DNA from: Burkholderia glumae LMG 2196 = ATCC 33617
GTDB taxonomy: Bacteria > Pseudomonadota > Gammaproteobacteria > Burkholderiales > Burkholderiaceae
DNA: 64,000 bases
Direction of reading: 5' to 3'
Assembly: GCF_000960995.1 (NCBI RefSeq)
Contig: NZ_CP009435.1
Location: forward strand, 434,001 to 498,000
Below, piece by piece: positions 17,986 through 28,109 of the stretch (position 1 is its first letter; every line of letters starts with the position of its first letter). The notes beneath the pieces are model-generated. The model did not search any database, had not been told where the DNA came from, and was given only the letters and a program-made list of their open reading frames with translations. Position numbers and translations under genes: made by a program.

Positions 17986-19065
17986 TCAGCGGCCGGTGCC
18001 GGCACCGTGTTCGAACGCCGCGGCGGCACGGCCGAGCCGGTCGTTGACGGCGGCCCACTCGGGCGTGCCGGGCAGTTGCTCGACCAGAATCCGCGTCACG
18101 CTCGCGCGATCGAGCGCACGCAGCAGGCCGTAGAGTTCGCGCGCATAGGCCTGCGGATCCTCGGGCGCGGCCACGAAATGCACGCCGGGCGCCGCGGCCC
18201 AGGCGCCGGCGCTGGAGGCGCGCGCCACCAGCGCGACCGGCTCGCCGGCCGCCGCGGCCGCCTCGAGCAGCGGCGCGAGCCGCCCGAACGGCAGCAGCAC
18301 GAGCGGCGTGCGCGGCGCGTAGTGCGCCTTCAGCGTGCCGGAGGCGCGCGGCGCGCCGGGGTCGCCGCCGTCCGGCAGGCGCGGCAGGGTGCCGAGCACC
18401 TCGGCGATCTGCTGCGGCGTGACGTGGCCGGGCCGCAGCAGCGCCGGGAAGCCGCGCGACAGATCGAGGATCGTCGATTCGATGCCGACCTCGGCGGCGC
18501 CGCCGTCGAGCACGTGGACCGCGTCGCCGAACTCGTCGCGCACGTGCTGCGCGGTGGTCGGACTGACGTGGCCGAAGCGGTTCGCGGACGGCGCGGCGAC
18601 GCCGCCGTGGCCGGCGCGCCGCGCGCTGAAGGCCGCGAGCAGCGCCTGCGCGACCGGATGCGAGGGGCAGCGCAGCCCCACCGAGTCCTGCCCGCCGCTG
18701 ACCGCGTCGGGGATGTGCGCGGCGCGCTTCAGGATCAAGGTGAGCGGCCCGGGCCAGAACGCCTCGATCAGCCGGCGTGCGTCGGCGGGCAGCGCCGGCA
18801 CCCAGTAGCCCGGATCGCCGCCCGGCGGCAGGTGCACGATCACCGGATGATTCGCCGGCCGGCCCTTGGCCGCGTAGATGCGCGCGACCGCCTGCGGCGA
18901 CTCGGCGTCGCCGCCGAGGCCGTAGACGGTTTCGGTCGGAAACGCGACGAGCTCGCCGGCGGCGAGCCGCGCCGCGGCCTCGTCGATCCGCGCGGCCGGC
19001 ACGCCGTGCGGGCCGGATGCGTCGGGCGCGCTGCCGGCGGGCGTCGGGCGGGCGTCGGAAGTCAT
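17986..19065 (-). CDS. L-threonylcarbamoyladenylate synthase, long Sua5 form
   Basis: Cytosolic enzyme making threonylcarbamoyl-AMP from Thr, bicarbonate and ATP for the t6A37 modification of ANN-decoding tRNAs. 359 residues, so the long Sua5 type with a C-terminal Sua5 domain (about 240-355), not the short TsaC. The YrdC domain has FPTETVYGLGGDA, KGRP and the conserved SANRFG. Thirteen bases after purK on the same strand, probably the last gene of the purC-purE-purK run. The extra C-terminal domain is well preserved and joined by a short Gly/Pro linker. Confidence 0.92.
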   Translation of the reverse strand: MTSDARPTPAGSAPDASGPHGVPAARIDEAAARLAAGELVAFPTETVYGLGGDAESPQAVARIYAAKGRPANHPVIVHLPPGGDPGYWVPALPADARRLIEAFWPGPLTLILKRAAHIPDAVSGGQDSVGLRCPSHPVAQALLAAFSARRAGHGGVAAPSANRFGHVSPTTAQHVRDEFGDAVHVLDGGAAEVGIESTILDLSRGFPALLRPGHVTPQQIAEVLGTLPRLPDGGDPGAPRASGTLKAHYAPRTPLVLLPFGRLAPLLEAAAAAGEPVALVARASSAGAWAAAPGVHFVAAPEDPQAYARELYGLLRALDRASVTRILVEQLPGTPEWAAVNDRLGRAAAAFEHGAGTGR

Positions 19066-19078
19066 CGTGGCGCGCCCC

Positions 19079-20272
19079 TCAGTCGAGCGGCACGCGCAGC
19101 AGCCGCGCGCAGTCGTGCGCGGCCTCGAGCGCCGCGTCGAGCGTCTCGGCGGTGAAGTTCACGTGGCCCATCTTGCGGCCCACGCGCGCCTCTTGCTTGC
19201 CGTACAGGTGCAGGTGCGCGGCCGGCATCGCCGCCACGCGCTCCCACGGCGGCGTGACCGCCTCGCTCGCGCCGTCGGCGAACCAGATGTCGCCGAGCAC
19301 GTTCAGCATCGCCGCCGGCGAATGCTGGCGCGGGTTGCCGAGCGGCAGCCGCGTCATCGCGCGCACCTGCTGCTCGAACTGGCTGGCCGAACAGGCATCG
19401 ACCGTGTAGTGGCCGGAGTTGTGCGGGCGCGGCGCCATCTCATTGGCGACCAGGCTGCCGTCCTCCAGCACGAAGAACTCGACGCAGAGCACGCCGACAT
19501 AGTCGAGCGAATCGGCGATCCGCACCGCGGCCTGCTGCGCGGCGGCGGCCAGCGCGGCGTCGGCGGCCGGCGCCGGCACCACCGTCAGCGACAGGATGCC
19601 TTGATGATGCGTGTTCTGCGCGAGCGGGAACGCGGCCGAGCGGCCGTCGACGCCGCGCGCGATCAGCGCCGACACTTCGTACTTGAGCGCCAGGCGCTTC
19701 TCCAGCACGCACGGCACGCCGCGCAGCGAGGCGAACGCGGCGCGCACCTCGGCGGCCGTCGCCACGCGCACCTGGCCCTTGCCGTCGTAGCCCAGGCGCG
19801 CCGTCTTCAGGATGCCGGGCAGCACCGCGTCGAGCTCGGCGTCGCCAAGCGCGGCCAGCGCGTCGGCCGATTCGATCACGACGTGCGGCGCGACCGGCAC
19901 GCCCGAGCCAGCGATGAAGCGCTTCTCGGCGATCCGGTCCTGCGCGATCGCCACGCAGCGCCCGGCCGGCGCGACGAAGGTGGTGCGGGCCAGGAACTCG
20001 AGGCTCGCGGCCGGCACGTTTTCGAATTCGGTCGACACGGCCGCGCACAGCGCGGCGAGTTCGGCGAGCGCCGCCTCGTCGTCGTAGGCCGCGCGCAGGT
20101 GGCGGTCGGCCACCGAGCCGGCGGGGCTTGCCGCGTCGGGATCGAGCACGGCGACGCGATAGCCCATCGCCTGCGCCGCGAAGCAGAACATGCGGCCGAG
20201 CTGGCCGCCGCCGACCATGCCGAGCCAGGCGCCGGGCAGGATCGGTGAAACCGGAGTGGAGTGTGCAGTCAT
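19079..20272 (-). CDS. purK: 5-(carboxyamino)imidazole ribonucleotide synthase (PurK)
   Basis: De novo purine biosynthesis: ATP-dependent conversion of AIR plus bicarbonate to N5-CAIR. 397 residues. ATP-grasp fold: an N-terminal Rossmann part with GMVGGGQLGRM (about 16-26), ATP-binding segments around KTARLGYDGKGQ, and metal-binding FFVLEDGSLVANEMAPRPHN. The typical PHNSGHYT motif follows. It lies 65 bases after purE, which converts its product, so the two consecutive steps are co-transcribed. Confidence 0.95.
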   Translation of the reverse strand: MTAHSTPVSPILPGAWLGMVGGGQLGRMFCFAAQAMGYRVAVLDPDAASPAGSVADRHLRAAYDDEAALAELAALCAAVSTEFENVPAASLEFLARTTFVAPAGRCVAIAQDRIAEKRFIAGSGVPVAPHVVIESADALAALGDAELDAVLPGILKTARLGYDGKGQVRVATAAEVRAAFASLRGVPCVLEKRLALKYEVSALIARGVDGRSAAFPLAQNTHHQGILSLTVVPAPAADAALAAAAQQAAVRIADSLDYVGVLCVEFFVLEDGSLVANEMAPRPHNSGHYTVDACSASQFEQQVRAMTRLPLGNPRQHSPAAMLNVLGDIWFADGASEAVTPPWERVAAMPAAHLHLYGKQEARVGRKMGHVNFTAETLDAALEAAHDCARLLRVPLD

Positions 20273-20337
20273 GTCAGTGATCGAGCGCGGCGGGCGCCGT
20301 CGGGCGCGCCGCCGTGGGACTTCGGGAGCCGCGCCGC

Positions 20338-20856
20338 TTACAGCGGCGGCAGCACCATCGCATGCGCGGCTTCGTTCTGGCGCACGCGGAACGCAGCGAG
20401 CCGGTTCGCGTAATCGACCGAGGTGCCGGCCAGCAGCGACACGGCGAACAGGCCGGCATTGGCCGCGCCCGCCTCGCCGATCGCGAAGGTGGCCACCGGC
20501 ACGCCCTTGGGCATCTGCACGATCGAGTGCAGCGAATCGACGCCCTTCAGGTACTTGCTCGCCACCGGCACGCCGAGCACCGGCACCGTGGTCTTCGCGG
20601 CCAGCATGCCGGGCAGGTGCGCCGCGCCGCCCGCGCCGGCGATGATCGCGCGCAGCCCGCGCTCGCGCGCCCCTTCGGCATACGCGAACATCTCGTCGGG
20701 CATCCGGTGCGCGGACACGACCTTCGCTTCATAGGGCACGTCGAACGCCTGCAGGATCACGACGGCGTGCTGCATCACGTCCCAATCGGAACTGGAGCCC
20801 ATCAGCACGCCGACGAGCGGCGCGCTGTGCGTGTGGGCGGTCTGGACTTCACTCAT
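20338..20856 (-). CDS. purE: N5-CAIR mutase (PurE, class I)
   Basis: Converts N5-CAIR to CAIR in purine synthesis; a cytosolic octamer in relatives. 172 residues. The class I signature is clear: MGSSSDWDVM phosphate loop, SAHRMPDEM with the catalytic His, and GAGGAAHLPGM. Presence of PurK next door confirms class I use of N5-CAIR. Starts at 20856, 39 bases downstream of the purC stop on the same strand. Confidence 0.96.
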   Translation of the reverse strand: MSEVQTAHTHSAPLVGVLMGSSSDWDVMQHAVVILQAFDVPYEAKVVSAHRMPDEMFAYAEGARERGLRAIIAGAGGAAHLPGMLAAKTTVPVLGVPVASKYLKGVDSLHSIVQMPKGVPVATFAIGEAGAANAGLFAVSLLAGTSVDYANRLAAFRVRQNEAAHAMVLPPL

Positions 20857-20895
20857 GTACGGCGTTTCCTTCGTTATCCGCGGGGGGCGGCGCGC

Positions 20896-21786
<891 letters not shown>

Positions 21787-21813
21787 CGTCGTATCGAAGA
21801 AAATGTGAGCCAA

Positions 21814-21838
21814 ACAAAAGGGAAACGCCGTTCCCCTT
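21814..21838 (-). terminator. Probable intrinsic terminator of fbaA
   Basis: On the minus strand AAGGGGAA pairs with TTCCCTT around a short loop (plus strand 21818-21838), followed by TTTTGTTT. It sits about 75 bases past the fbaA stop and just before purC, separating the two genes. One bulged base makes it less certain than the others. Confidence 0.6.
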
Positions 21839-21910
21839 CGACAGGCGGGAACGGCGGCGAGGCCTCCGGCCGACAGCCGCCCGGCGCACCGGGCGGCCGC
21901 GGCAGCTATG

Positions 21911-22975
21911 TTAGCGCACGAGCTGGGCCAGTTCGCCCGCCTTGTAGCGCTCGGCCATCTTGTCGAGCGGCACCGGCTTGATCTTCGCGGCCTGGCCTTC
22001 GCAGCCGAACGCGAGGTAGCGCGCCACGCAGACCTGCTTGGCGGCCTCGCGGGCCGGCTTCAGATAGTCGCGCGGATCGAACTTCGACGGGTTCTCGAAC
22101 AGGTAGCGACGGATCGCGCCCGTGATCGCCAGACGCAGGTCGGTATCGATGTTGATCTTGCGCACGCCGTGCTTGATGCCTTCCTGGATTTCCTCGACCG
22201 GCACGCCGTAGGTTTCCTTCATGTCGCCGCCGAACTCGCGGATCTCGGCCAGCAGTTCCTGCGGCACCGACGACGAACCGTGCATCACGAGGTGCGTGTT
22301 CGGGATGCGCGCGTGGATCTCCTTGATCCGCTCGATCGAGAGGATATCGCCGGTGGGCTTCTTCGAGAACTTGTAGGCGCCATGCGAGGTGCCGATCGCG
22401 ATCGCCAGCGCGTCGCACTGCGTCTCCCTGACGAAGTCGGCGGCCTGCTCGGGGTCCGTCAGCAGCTGCTCGCGCGTCATGGTGCCGTCGGCGCCGTGGC
22501 CGTCTTCCTTGTCGCCCTTCATGGTCTCGAGCGAACCGAGCACGCCGAGTTCGGCCTCCACCGTCACGCCGATCGCGTGGGCCATCTCGACGACCTTGCG
22601 CGACACGTCGACGTTGTATTCATACGACGCCACCGACTTGCCGTCGGCCTCCAGCGAGCCGTCCATCATCACGCTCGAGAAGCCGCTGCGGATCGCCGCG
22701 AGGCAGACCGCCGGCGACTGGCCGTGATCCTGGTGCATCACGACCGGAATGTGCGGATACGACTCGACCGCCGATTCGATCAGATGGCGCAGGAACGCCT
22801 CGCCTGCGTACTTCCGGGCGCCGGCCGACGCCTGCATGATCACCGGCGCGCCGACCTGGTCGGCCGCCGCCATGATCGCCTGCACCTGCTCCAGGTTGTT
22901 CACGTTGAATGCCGGCAGGCCATAGCCATGCTCTGCCGCGTGATCCAGCAGTTGACGCATTGATACGAGAGGCAT
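21911..22975 (-). CDS. fbaA: Class II fructose-1,6-bisphosphate aldolase
   Basis: Zinc-dependent aldolase of glycolysis and gluconeogenesis: FBP to DHAP + G3P. 354 residues, the Calvin-type (CbbA) length. Metal and catalytic motifs: VVMHQDHGQ (Asp-His), EAELGVLGSLE, and VMHGSSSVP with the second zinc His; the DHAP phosphate loop lies in KINIDTDLRLA. The start at 22975 (MPLVSMRQ) is the family start; a longer frame upstream crosses the intergenic region. Clustered on the same strand with pyk and pgk, so three glycolytic genes lie together though each has its own spacing. Confidence 0.95.
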   Translation of the reverse strand: MPLVSMRQLLDHAAEHGYGLPAFNVNNLEQVQAIMAAADQVGAPVIMQASAGARKYAGEAFLRHLIESAVESYPHIPVVMHQDHGQSPAVCLAAIRSGFSSVMMDGSLEADGKSVASYEYNVDVSRKVVEMAHAIGVTVEAELGVLGSLETMKGDKEDGHGADGTMTREQLLTDPEQAADFVRETQCDALAIAIGTSHGAYKFSKKPTGDILSIERIKEIHARIPNTHLVMHGSSSVPQELLAEIREFGGDMKETYGVPVEEIQEGIKHGVRKINIDTDLRLAITGAIRRYLFENPSKFDPRDYLKPAREAAKQVCVARYLAFGCEGQAAKIKPVPLDKMAERYKAGELAQLVR

Positions 22976-23180
22976 TGTGGTACTCCGTCTAATGAAAACC
23001 GGTGCGCTTTGGGCGGCGGCGACATGCCGGCTCCGGACGAGAACACGGGGCGGGCGCGGCGCGGCCGAGCGTCGAATGAGCGACATTTTATCGCGAAGCC
23101 GCCGGGCCCCTGCCCAGATTGCCGCGCGTTTCAGCAATTTGTTACGAATTCCGTGCCGGCCATCGCGGCAAAAATGCGAA

Positions 23181-23217
23181 AAAAGCCGCGCGGGGCGTTC
23201 GACCCCGCGCGGCTTTT
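23181..23217 (-). terminator. Intrinsic terminator of pyk
   Basis: A perfect 15-bp inverted repeat, AAAAGCCGCGCGGGG (23181-23195) with its complement (23203-23217) around a seven-base loop; the pairing ends in a T/A tract. It lies 28 bases past the pyk stop. The rest of the 269 bp gap before fbaA (22976-23180) should hold the fbaA promoter, which I cannot place. Confidence 0.92.
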
Positions 23218-23244
23218 ATGGCCCGAAATATCGGGACAGATCGA

Positions 23245-24681
23245 TCAGAACGTCTCGCCGACGCGCACGATCTTGAGCGTATTGGTACCGCCCGCCTGGC
23301 CCATCGGTTCGCCGACGGTGAGCACCACCATGTCGCCGAGCCCCACGTAGCCCTGCCGCATCACGATCTCGATGGCGGCCTGCATCGCCGAATCGCGGTC
23401 GCTGTTGAAATCGACGTGCAGCGGCGTGACGTTGCGGAACAGCGCCATGGTGCGCTCGCTGCCCACCCGCGGCGTCAGCGCGAAGATCGGCACGTGCGTG
23501 TAGTGGCGCGACATCCAGAGCGCGGTCGAGCCCGACTCGGTCAGCGCGATGATCGCCTTGGCGCCGAGGTGGTAGGCGGTGAAGAGCGCCCCCATCGCGA
23601 TCGACTGGTCGATGCGCGTGAAGGTGCGGTCGAGGAAATCGCGGTCGAGCTCGACCTGCTCGGACTTCTCGGCCTCGACGCAGATCGCGGCCATGGTCTC
23701 GATCGTCACGACCGGGTACTTGCCCGCGGCCGATTCGGCCGACAGCATCACGGCGTCGGTGCCGTCGAGCACGGCGTTGGCGACGTCCGACACCTCGGCG
23801 CGGGTGGGCACCGGCGCGTGGATCATCGATTCCATCATCTGGGTGGCCGTGATCACCAGCTTGTTCGACTCGCGCGCCATGCGGATCATGCGCTTTTGCA
23901 GCGCCGGCACGGCCGCGTTGCCGACTTCGACGGCCAGGTCGCCGCGCGCCACCATGATGCCGTCCGAGGCGTCGAGGATGTCCTGCAGCGCCGGGATCGC
24001 CTCGGCGCGCTCGATCTTCGCGATCATCTTCGGCTTGATGCCGTAGGGCGCGCCCGCGATGTTCGCGAGCTGGCGCGCCATTTCCATGTCGGTGGCGTTC
24101 TTCGGGAACGACACCGCCACCAGGTCCGCGCCGAGCGACATCGCCGTGCGGATGTCCTCCATGTCCTTCGCGGTCAGCGCCGGCGCCGACAGCCCGCCGC
24201 CCTGCCGGTTGATGCCCTTGTTGTTCGAGAGCTCGCCGCCCACCTTGACGATGGTGTGGATCTCGTCGCCGAGCACGCGCTCGACGGTCAGCACGATCAG
24301 GCCGTCGTTGAGCAGCAGCACGTCGCCCGCCTTCAGGTCGCGCGGCAGGTCCTTGTAGTCGAGGCCGACGCGCTCGTCGTTGCCGAGTTCGCAGGTGGCG
24401 TCGAGGATGAACGGCTGCCCCGGCGCGAGCGTGGTCCTGCCGTTCTCGAACCGGCCGACGCGGATCTTCGGGCCCTGCAGGTCCGCCATGATCGCGATTT
24501 CCCGGCCGACCTTGCGCGCGGCCTCGCGGACCATCTCGGCGCGCTGGCGGTGGTCGTCGGCGGTGCCGTGCGAAAAGTTGAGCCGCACGACGTCGAGGCC
24601 CGCCTGAATCATCTGCAGCAGAATCTCGGGCGAACTGGAAGCCGGGCCGATCGTGGCGACTATCTTGGTGGCGCGAAGCAT
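23245..24681 (-). CDS. pyk: Pyruvate kinase
   Basis: Final step of glycolysis, PEP + ADP to pyruvate + ATP; cytosolic homotetramer. 478 residues. Motifs: LRATKIVATIGPASSS at the start, LNFSHG, MADLQGPKIRVG, the active-site region MIAKIERAEAI and MVARGDLAVEVG, and an allosteric C-terminal domain. The ATG at 24681 has GAGGAG six bases upstream and gives the family start; the frame is open for 85 more codons upstream but that part is low-complexity. 256 bases separate it from pgk. Confidence 0.95.
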   Translation of the reverse strand: MLRATKIVATIGPASSSPEILLQMIQAGLDVVRLNFSHGTADDHRQRAEMVREAARKVGREIAIMADLQGPKIRVGRFENGRTTLAPGQPFILDATCELGNDERVGLDYKDLPRDLKAGDVLLLNDGLIVLTVERVLGDEIHTIVKVGGELSNNKGINRQGGGLSAPALTAKDMEDIRTAMSLGADLVAVSFPKNATDMEMARQLANIAGAPYGIKPKMIAKIERAEAIPALQDILDASDGIMVARGDLAVEVGNAAVPALQKRMIRMARESNKLVITATQMMESMIHAPVPTRAEVSDVANAVLDGTDAVMLSAESAAGKYPVVTIETMAAICVEAEKSEQVELDRDFLDRTFTRIDQSIAMGALFTAYHLGAKAIIALTESGSTALWMSRHYTHVPIFALTPRVGSERTMALFRNVTPLHVDFNSDRDSAMQAAIEIVMRQGYVGLGDMVVLTVGEPMGQAGGTNTLKIVRVGETF

Positions 24682-24937
24682 GAAACTCCTCATGATGGTC
24701 TGGGTGGAGGAAGCGCTGGAGATACTGCTGCGAGAGCCGGAGCCGCCGGGCCCAGCGGCCGGTGCTCCGGTGCGCGCGCCGGCTTCGGCCGGCGTCGCTT
24801 TGTTCTGGCTGTCCGTCATCATGATGGCCGGGCGGGCGGGGGCGACGCGCTCCGGCCGGGCGCCGGCGCGCGGTCCGGGGCGCGAGCGCGCCGCCCCCGC
24901 CGCCTTCCGGCTTGCTGCCGCGCGGCCTCGCGCCATC

Positions 24938-26134
24938 TCAGGCGCCGCGCGTTTCCAGCACCTCCACGGCCGGCAGCGTCTTGCCCTCGAGGAACTCGAG
25001 GAACGCGCCGCCGCCGGTGGAGATATAGCTGACCTTGTCGTGGATGCCGTACTTGGCGATCGCGGCGAGCGTGTCGCCGCCGCCGGCGATCGAGAACGCC
25101 GGCGAATTCGCGATCGCCTCGGCGAGCGTCTTGGTGCCGTTGCCGAACTGGTCGAACTCGAACACGCCGACCGGCCCGTTCCAGACGATGGTGCCGGCCT
25201 TCTCGAGCTGGCCGGCGAGCGCCTTGGCCGTTTCCGGGCCGATGTCGAGGATCAGGTCGTCCGCCTCGATCTCGCCGACTTGCTTGACGGTGGCCTGGGC
25301 GGTGGCGGCGAATTGCTTGGCCGTGACCACGTCCGACGGGATCGGCACCGATGCGCCGCGCTTGCGGGCCTCGTCGATGATGGTCCGCGCCTCGTCGACG
25401 AGGTCCGGCTCGGCCAGCGACTTGCCGATCGTGAGGCCGGCGGCGAGCATGAAGGTGTTGGCGATGCCGCCGCCGACGATCAGCTGGTCGACCTTCTCGG
25501 CCAGCGACTTCAGGATGGTCAGCTTGGTGGACACCTTCGAGCCGGCGACGATCGCCACCAGCGGCCGCTTCGGATTGCCGAGCGCCTTGCCGAGCGCGTC
25601 GAGCTCGGCGGCGAGCAGCGGGCCCGCGCAGGCGATGCCGGCATATTTGGCGATGCCGTGGGTGGTGGCCTCGGCGCGGTGCGCGGTGCCGAACGCGTCG
25701 TTGACGTAGATGTCGCAGAGCTTGGCCATCTTCTGCGCGAGCGCGTCGTCGTTCTTCTTCTCGCCCTTGTTCACGCGGCAGTTCTCGAGCAGCACGACGT
25801 TGCCCGGCGTCACGTTCACGCCGTTCTCGACCCAGTTCGACACCAGCGGCACGTCGCGGCCGAGCAGCTCGGCGAGGCGCCGGGCCACCGGCGCGAGCGA
25901 ATCCTCGGGCTTGAGCTCGCCTTCCGTCGGACGGCCCAGGTGCGAGGTGACCATCACCGCCGCGCCCGCGTCGAGCGCCGCCTTGATCGCCGGCACCGAG
26001 GCGCGCACGCGCGTGTCCTCGGTGATGTTGCCGTGGTCGTCCTGCGGCACGTTCAGATCGGCGCGGATGAACACGCGTTGGCCGGAGACTTTGCCTTCGG
26101 CGATCAGGTCGGTAAGACGCTTTACTTGGCTCAT
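24938..26134 (-). CDS. pgk: Phosphoglycerate kinase
   Basis: Glycolytic/gluconeogenic kinase, 1,3-bisphosphoglycerate + ADP to 3-phosphoglycerate + ATP. 398 residues, normal length. N-domain RVFIRADLNVPQD substrate site, C-domain nucleotide site VAIVAGSKVSTKL, hinge GPVGVFE and the terminal GGGDTLAAI motif. The start at 26134 (MSQVKRLTD) is the family start; the long upstream extension of the frame has no family similarity. Upstream of pyk on the same strand. Confidence 0.95.
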   Translation of the reverse strand: MSQVKRLTDLIAEGKVSGQRVFIRADLNVPQDDHGNITEDTRVRASVPAIKAALDAGAAVMVTSHLGRPTEGELKPEDSLAPVARRLAELLGRDVPLVSNWVENGVNVTPGNVVLLENCRVNKGEKKNDDALAQKMAKLCDIYVNDAFGTAHRAEATTHGIAKYAGIACAGPLLAAELDALGKALGNPKRPLVAIVAGSKVSTKLTILKSLAEKVDQLIVGGGIANTFMLAAGLTIGKSLAEPDLVDEARTIIDEARKRGASVPIPSDVVTAKQFAATAQATVKQVGEIEADDLILDIGPETAKALAGQLEKAGTIVWNGPVGVFEFDQFGNGTKTLAEAIANSPAFSIAGGGDTLAAIAKYGIHDKVSYISTGGGAFLEFLEGKTLPAVEVLETRGA

Positions 26135-26364
26135 GGGACTGATTGAAGGTTGATGAGGAAGGCGGTGCTGAAACCTCGCGCGCGGGCTGCCGACGGGGGC
26201 GCCGGACGGCCGGGCTGGGCCGTGCGACACGTTCGAGATCTCCGGAAAGGGCCATTCTAGCCGATCCGTCCGGCGGCCTGCCGTGACGCAGGGCGAATTC
26301 CCTCTATTTGGCCGCGCCCGGCGCCGCGGCCTGGCAGCAGGCCGCCACGCGCGGTGCGGCGCGG

Positions 26365-26688
26365 TCAAATCATCAGACGCAGGGCGGTGGACACCAGCAT
26401 GCCGACGACGATCGTGCCGAGCATGCTGCGGCGCCAGAGAAACCAGCCGAGGCCGGCCGCGGCCGCGTAGAAATCGTGGTTGGCGAGCGAGAACGAGAGC
26501 CCCGCCGGGGTGTCGAGCAGGTCCGGCAGCACCACCGCGGCGAGTGCCGCGGCCGGCGCGTAGCGCAGCGCGCGCTGGGCGCGCGCGGGCAGGACGGTGC
26601 GCGCGCCGCCGATCAGGAACAGCGCGCGGGTGAGCGCGGTGACCAGCGTCATGCCCGCGATCAGCCACCAGACCTGCGCGCCGCTCAC
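26365..26688 (-). CDS. azlD: AzlD-family branched-chain amino acid exporter small subunit
   Basis: 107-residue membrane protein with about four hydrophobic helices, AzlD/YgaH family, which pairs with AzlC to export branched-chain or related amino acids. The GTG start at 26688 overlaps the azlC stop by four bases (GTGA), so translation is coupled and dosage is likely equal. A longer frame reading through azlC in another frame is an artefact. The substrate is inferred from family only. Confidence 0.87.
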   Translation of the reverse strand: MSGAQVWWLIAGMTLVTALTRALFLIGGARTVLPARAQRALRYAPAAALAAVVLPDLLDTPAGLSFSLANHDFYAAAAGLGWFLWRRSMLGTIVVGMLVSTALRLMI

Positions 26689-27479
26689 CGCCGGCCTCCT
26701 TCGCCGTCGCTCGCGGCCGCGGCCGGATCGACCGCGTCGCGGCTGCGCACCCGGGCACGCAGCCGGCGCCAGTCGGCGCGCTCGACGAAGGTGTCGGCCA
26801 GCGTGCCGGCCGCGAGCGCGGCGAACACCGCGAGCGGCAGCCCGAGCCGGTAAGGCAGGTCGAGCGCCAGCAGCGCGACCACGCCGGCCACCGCCACCGC
26901 CGCGAGCGTGGAGCGGTTCGCCACCGCCGACACCATGATCGGCAGCAGCGCGAGCGTGCCGGCCAGACCCAGCCCCCAGCTGGCCGGCACCACGCTCGCC
27001 AGCGCGATGCCGGCCAGCGACGAAGCCTGCCACGACACCCAGCTGAGCAGCGCCATGCCCCAGAAGTAGGCTTCCTTGCCCGGCACGCGGCCGGTCGCGA
27101 AACCCTGCTTGACGAATATCAGGTAGATGACGTCGCCGTTGAAATAGCCGATCAGGATGCGGCGCCACATCGGCAGGTAGCAGAAGTGCGGCGCGAGGCC
27201 GGCGCTGAAGATCACGAAGCGCAGGTTGACCATCGCGGCCGTTAGCAGGAGGGTCCAGAGCGGCAATTTGGCCGCCATCAGCGGCAGCACCGCGAGCTGG
27301 GACGAGCCGCCGTAGACGAGCAGCGACATCCAGACCGCCTGCCCGGTCGTCATCACCGACTGGCTCATCGCGATCCCGGTAACGAATCCCCACGACAGTA
27401 TCGCCGTCAGCGTCGGCGCATAGTCGCGCGCCGCCTGCAGGCAGGCGTGGCGATCGGTGGGGGACAGGCGAGCGAGCAT
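26685..27479 (-). CDS. azlC: AzlC-family branched-chain amino acid exporter large subunit
   Basis: 264-residue inner-membrane protein, AzlC/YgaZ family. Family-typical segments: TLTAILSWGFVTGIAMSQS early, LLVYGGSSQLAVLPLMAA, and NLRFVIFSAGLAPHF. Hydrophobic throughout except a charged C-terminal tail of about 30 residues. Forms a two-component exporter with AzlD. First gene of the pair; the promoter should lie in the 315 bp gap shared with the divergent zinc-finger gene. Confidence 0.9.
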   Translation of the reverse strand: MLARLSPTDRHACLQAARDYAPTLTAILSWGFVTGIAMSQSVMTTGQAVWMSLLVYGGSSQLAVLPLMAAKLPLWTLLLTAAMVNLRFVIFSAGLAPHFCYLPMWRRILIGYFNGDVIYLIFVKQGFATGRVPGKEAYFWGMALLSWVSWQASSLAGIALASVVPASWGLGLAGTLALLPIMVSAVANRSTLAAVAVAGVVALLALDLPYRLGLPLAVFAALAAGTLADTFVERADWRRLRARVRSRDAVDPAAAASDGEGGRR

Positions 27480-27794
27480 GGAACGGCGCCGGGCGGCGGC
27501 GCAATGGGGGCGGGCTGGCGCGCGGACCGCGTTGTCTGCCGTGGTGCTTTTGTGGAACGACCGCAGGATTATAGCGCCGGACCCCGCCCGAGCGAACCGT
27601 CGAGGCGCTAAAAGACGCTAAAATGCCCGACCGGCGCGGCCCGGCGCAACGGTGCGGCCCGACTGCTCGGACGATGGCCTGCCGCGCGCGGGGTTTTTTC
27701 GCTATCGTGTCGGGCAACGACGGCACGCCTGACCAGGCCCGTGATTCGCCAGGCGGCGCGCGCCGTTCCCCCTTTACCGCAACAAGAGACCGCC
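27480..27794. promoter_or_regulatory. Divergent intergenic region azlC / zinc-finger gene
   Basis: This 315 bp gap has no gene. Its clearest element is a direct repeat GCTAAAA at 27607-27613 and 27617-27623, spaced exactly ten bases, ending in TAAAAT that could serve as a plus-strand -10 box. A ten-base period puts both copies on one helix face, as for a tandem regulator site. No matching -35 box is obvious. Confidence 0.35.
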
Positions 27795-27989
27795 ATGAGT
27801 GAAATCAAGGAACGACCGCTCGTCGAACTGTCGGCAAAGGATCTGCCGGCGTACTGCCCGAACCCGGCGATGGCGCGCTGGAGCGCCCATCCGCGCGTGT
27901 TCATCGACGTCACGCACGGCGAGGCGCGCTGCCCCTACTGCGGCACGCGCTACAAGCTGCGCGACGGCGAGGTGGTCCACGGCCATTGA
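27795..27989 (+). CDS. Small zinc-finger (CHCC-type) protein
   Basis: 64-residue protein with the zf-CHCC pattern: a Cys in YCPNP, a His in HPRVFIDV, then CPYCGTRYKL. It resembles the zinc-binding domain of the NDUFS6 complex I accessory subunit; bacterial stand-alone versions are common in proteobacteria and poorly characterised. The ATG at 27795 follows AAGAGA. Followed after 120 bases by waaF on the same strand; in related genomes such a gene often precedes waaF. Role unknown. Confidence 0.82.
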   Translation: MSEIKERPLVELSAKDLPAYCPNPAMARWSAHPRVFIDVTHGEARCPYCGTRYKLRDGEVVHGH

Positions 27990-28109
27990 GGGCCGCCGGC
28001 CCCGCCGAACCCGGCGCGCCGCCCGGGCCGCCCCTCGTCTCACTCGTCCCGCCCACCCGAGCGCGGCGCCACGGCGCCGCGTTTCATCACGACACCGGAT
28101 ATCGACCTG

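Noticed and set aside
24682..24936. Upstream in-frame extension of pyruvate kinase by 85 codons
   Set aside because: Low-complexity sequence outside the family, while the ATG at 24681 has a strong ribosome site and gives the normal 478-residue enzyme.
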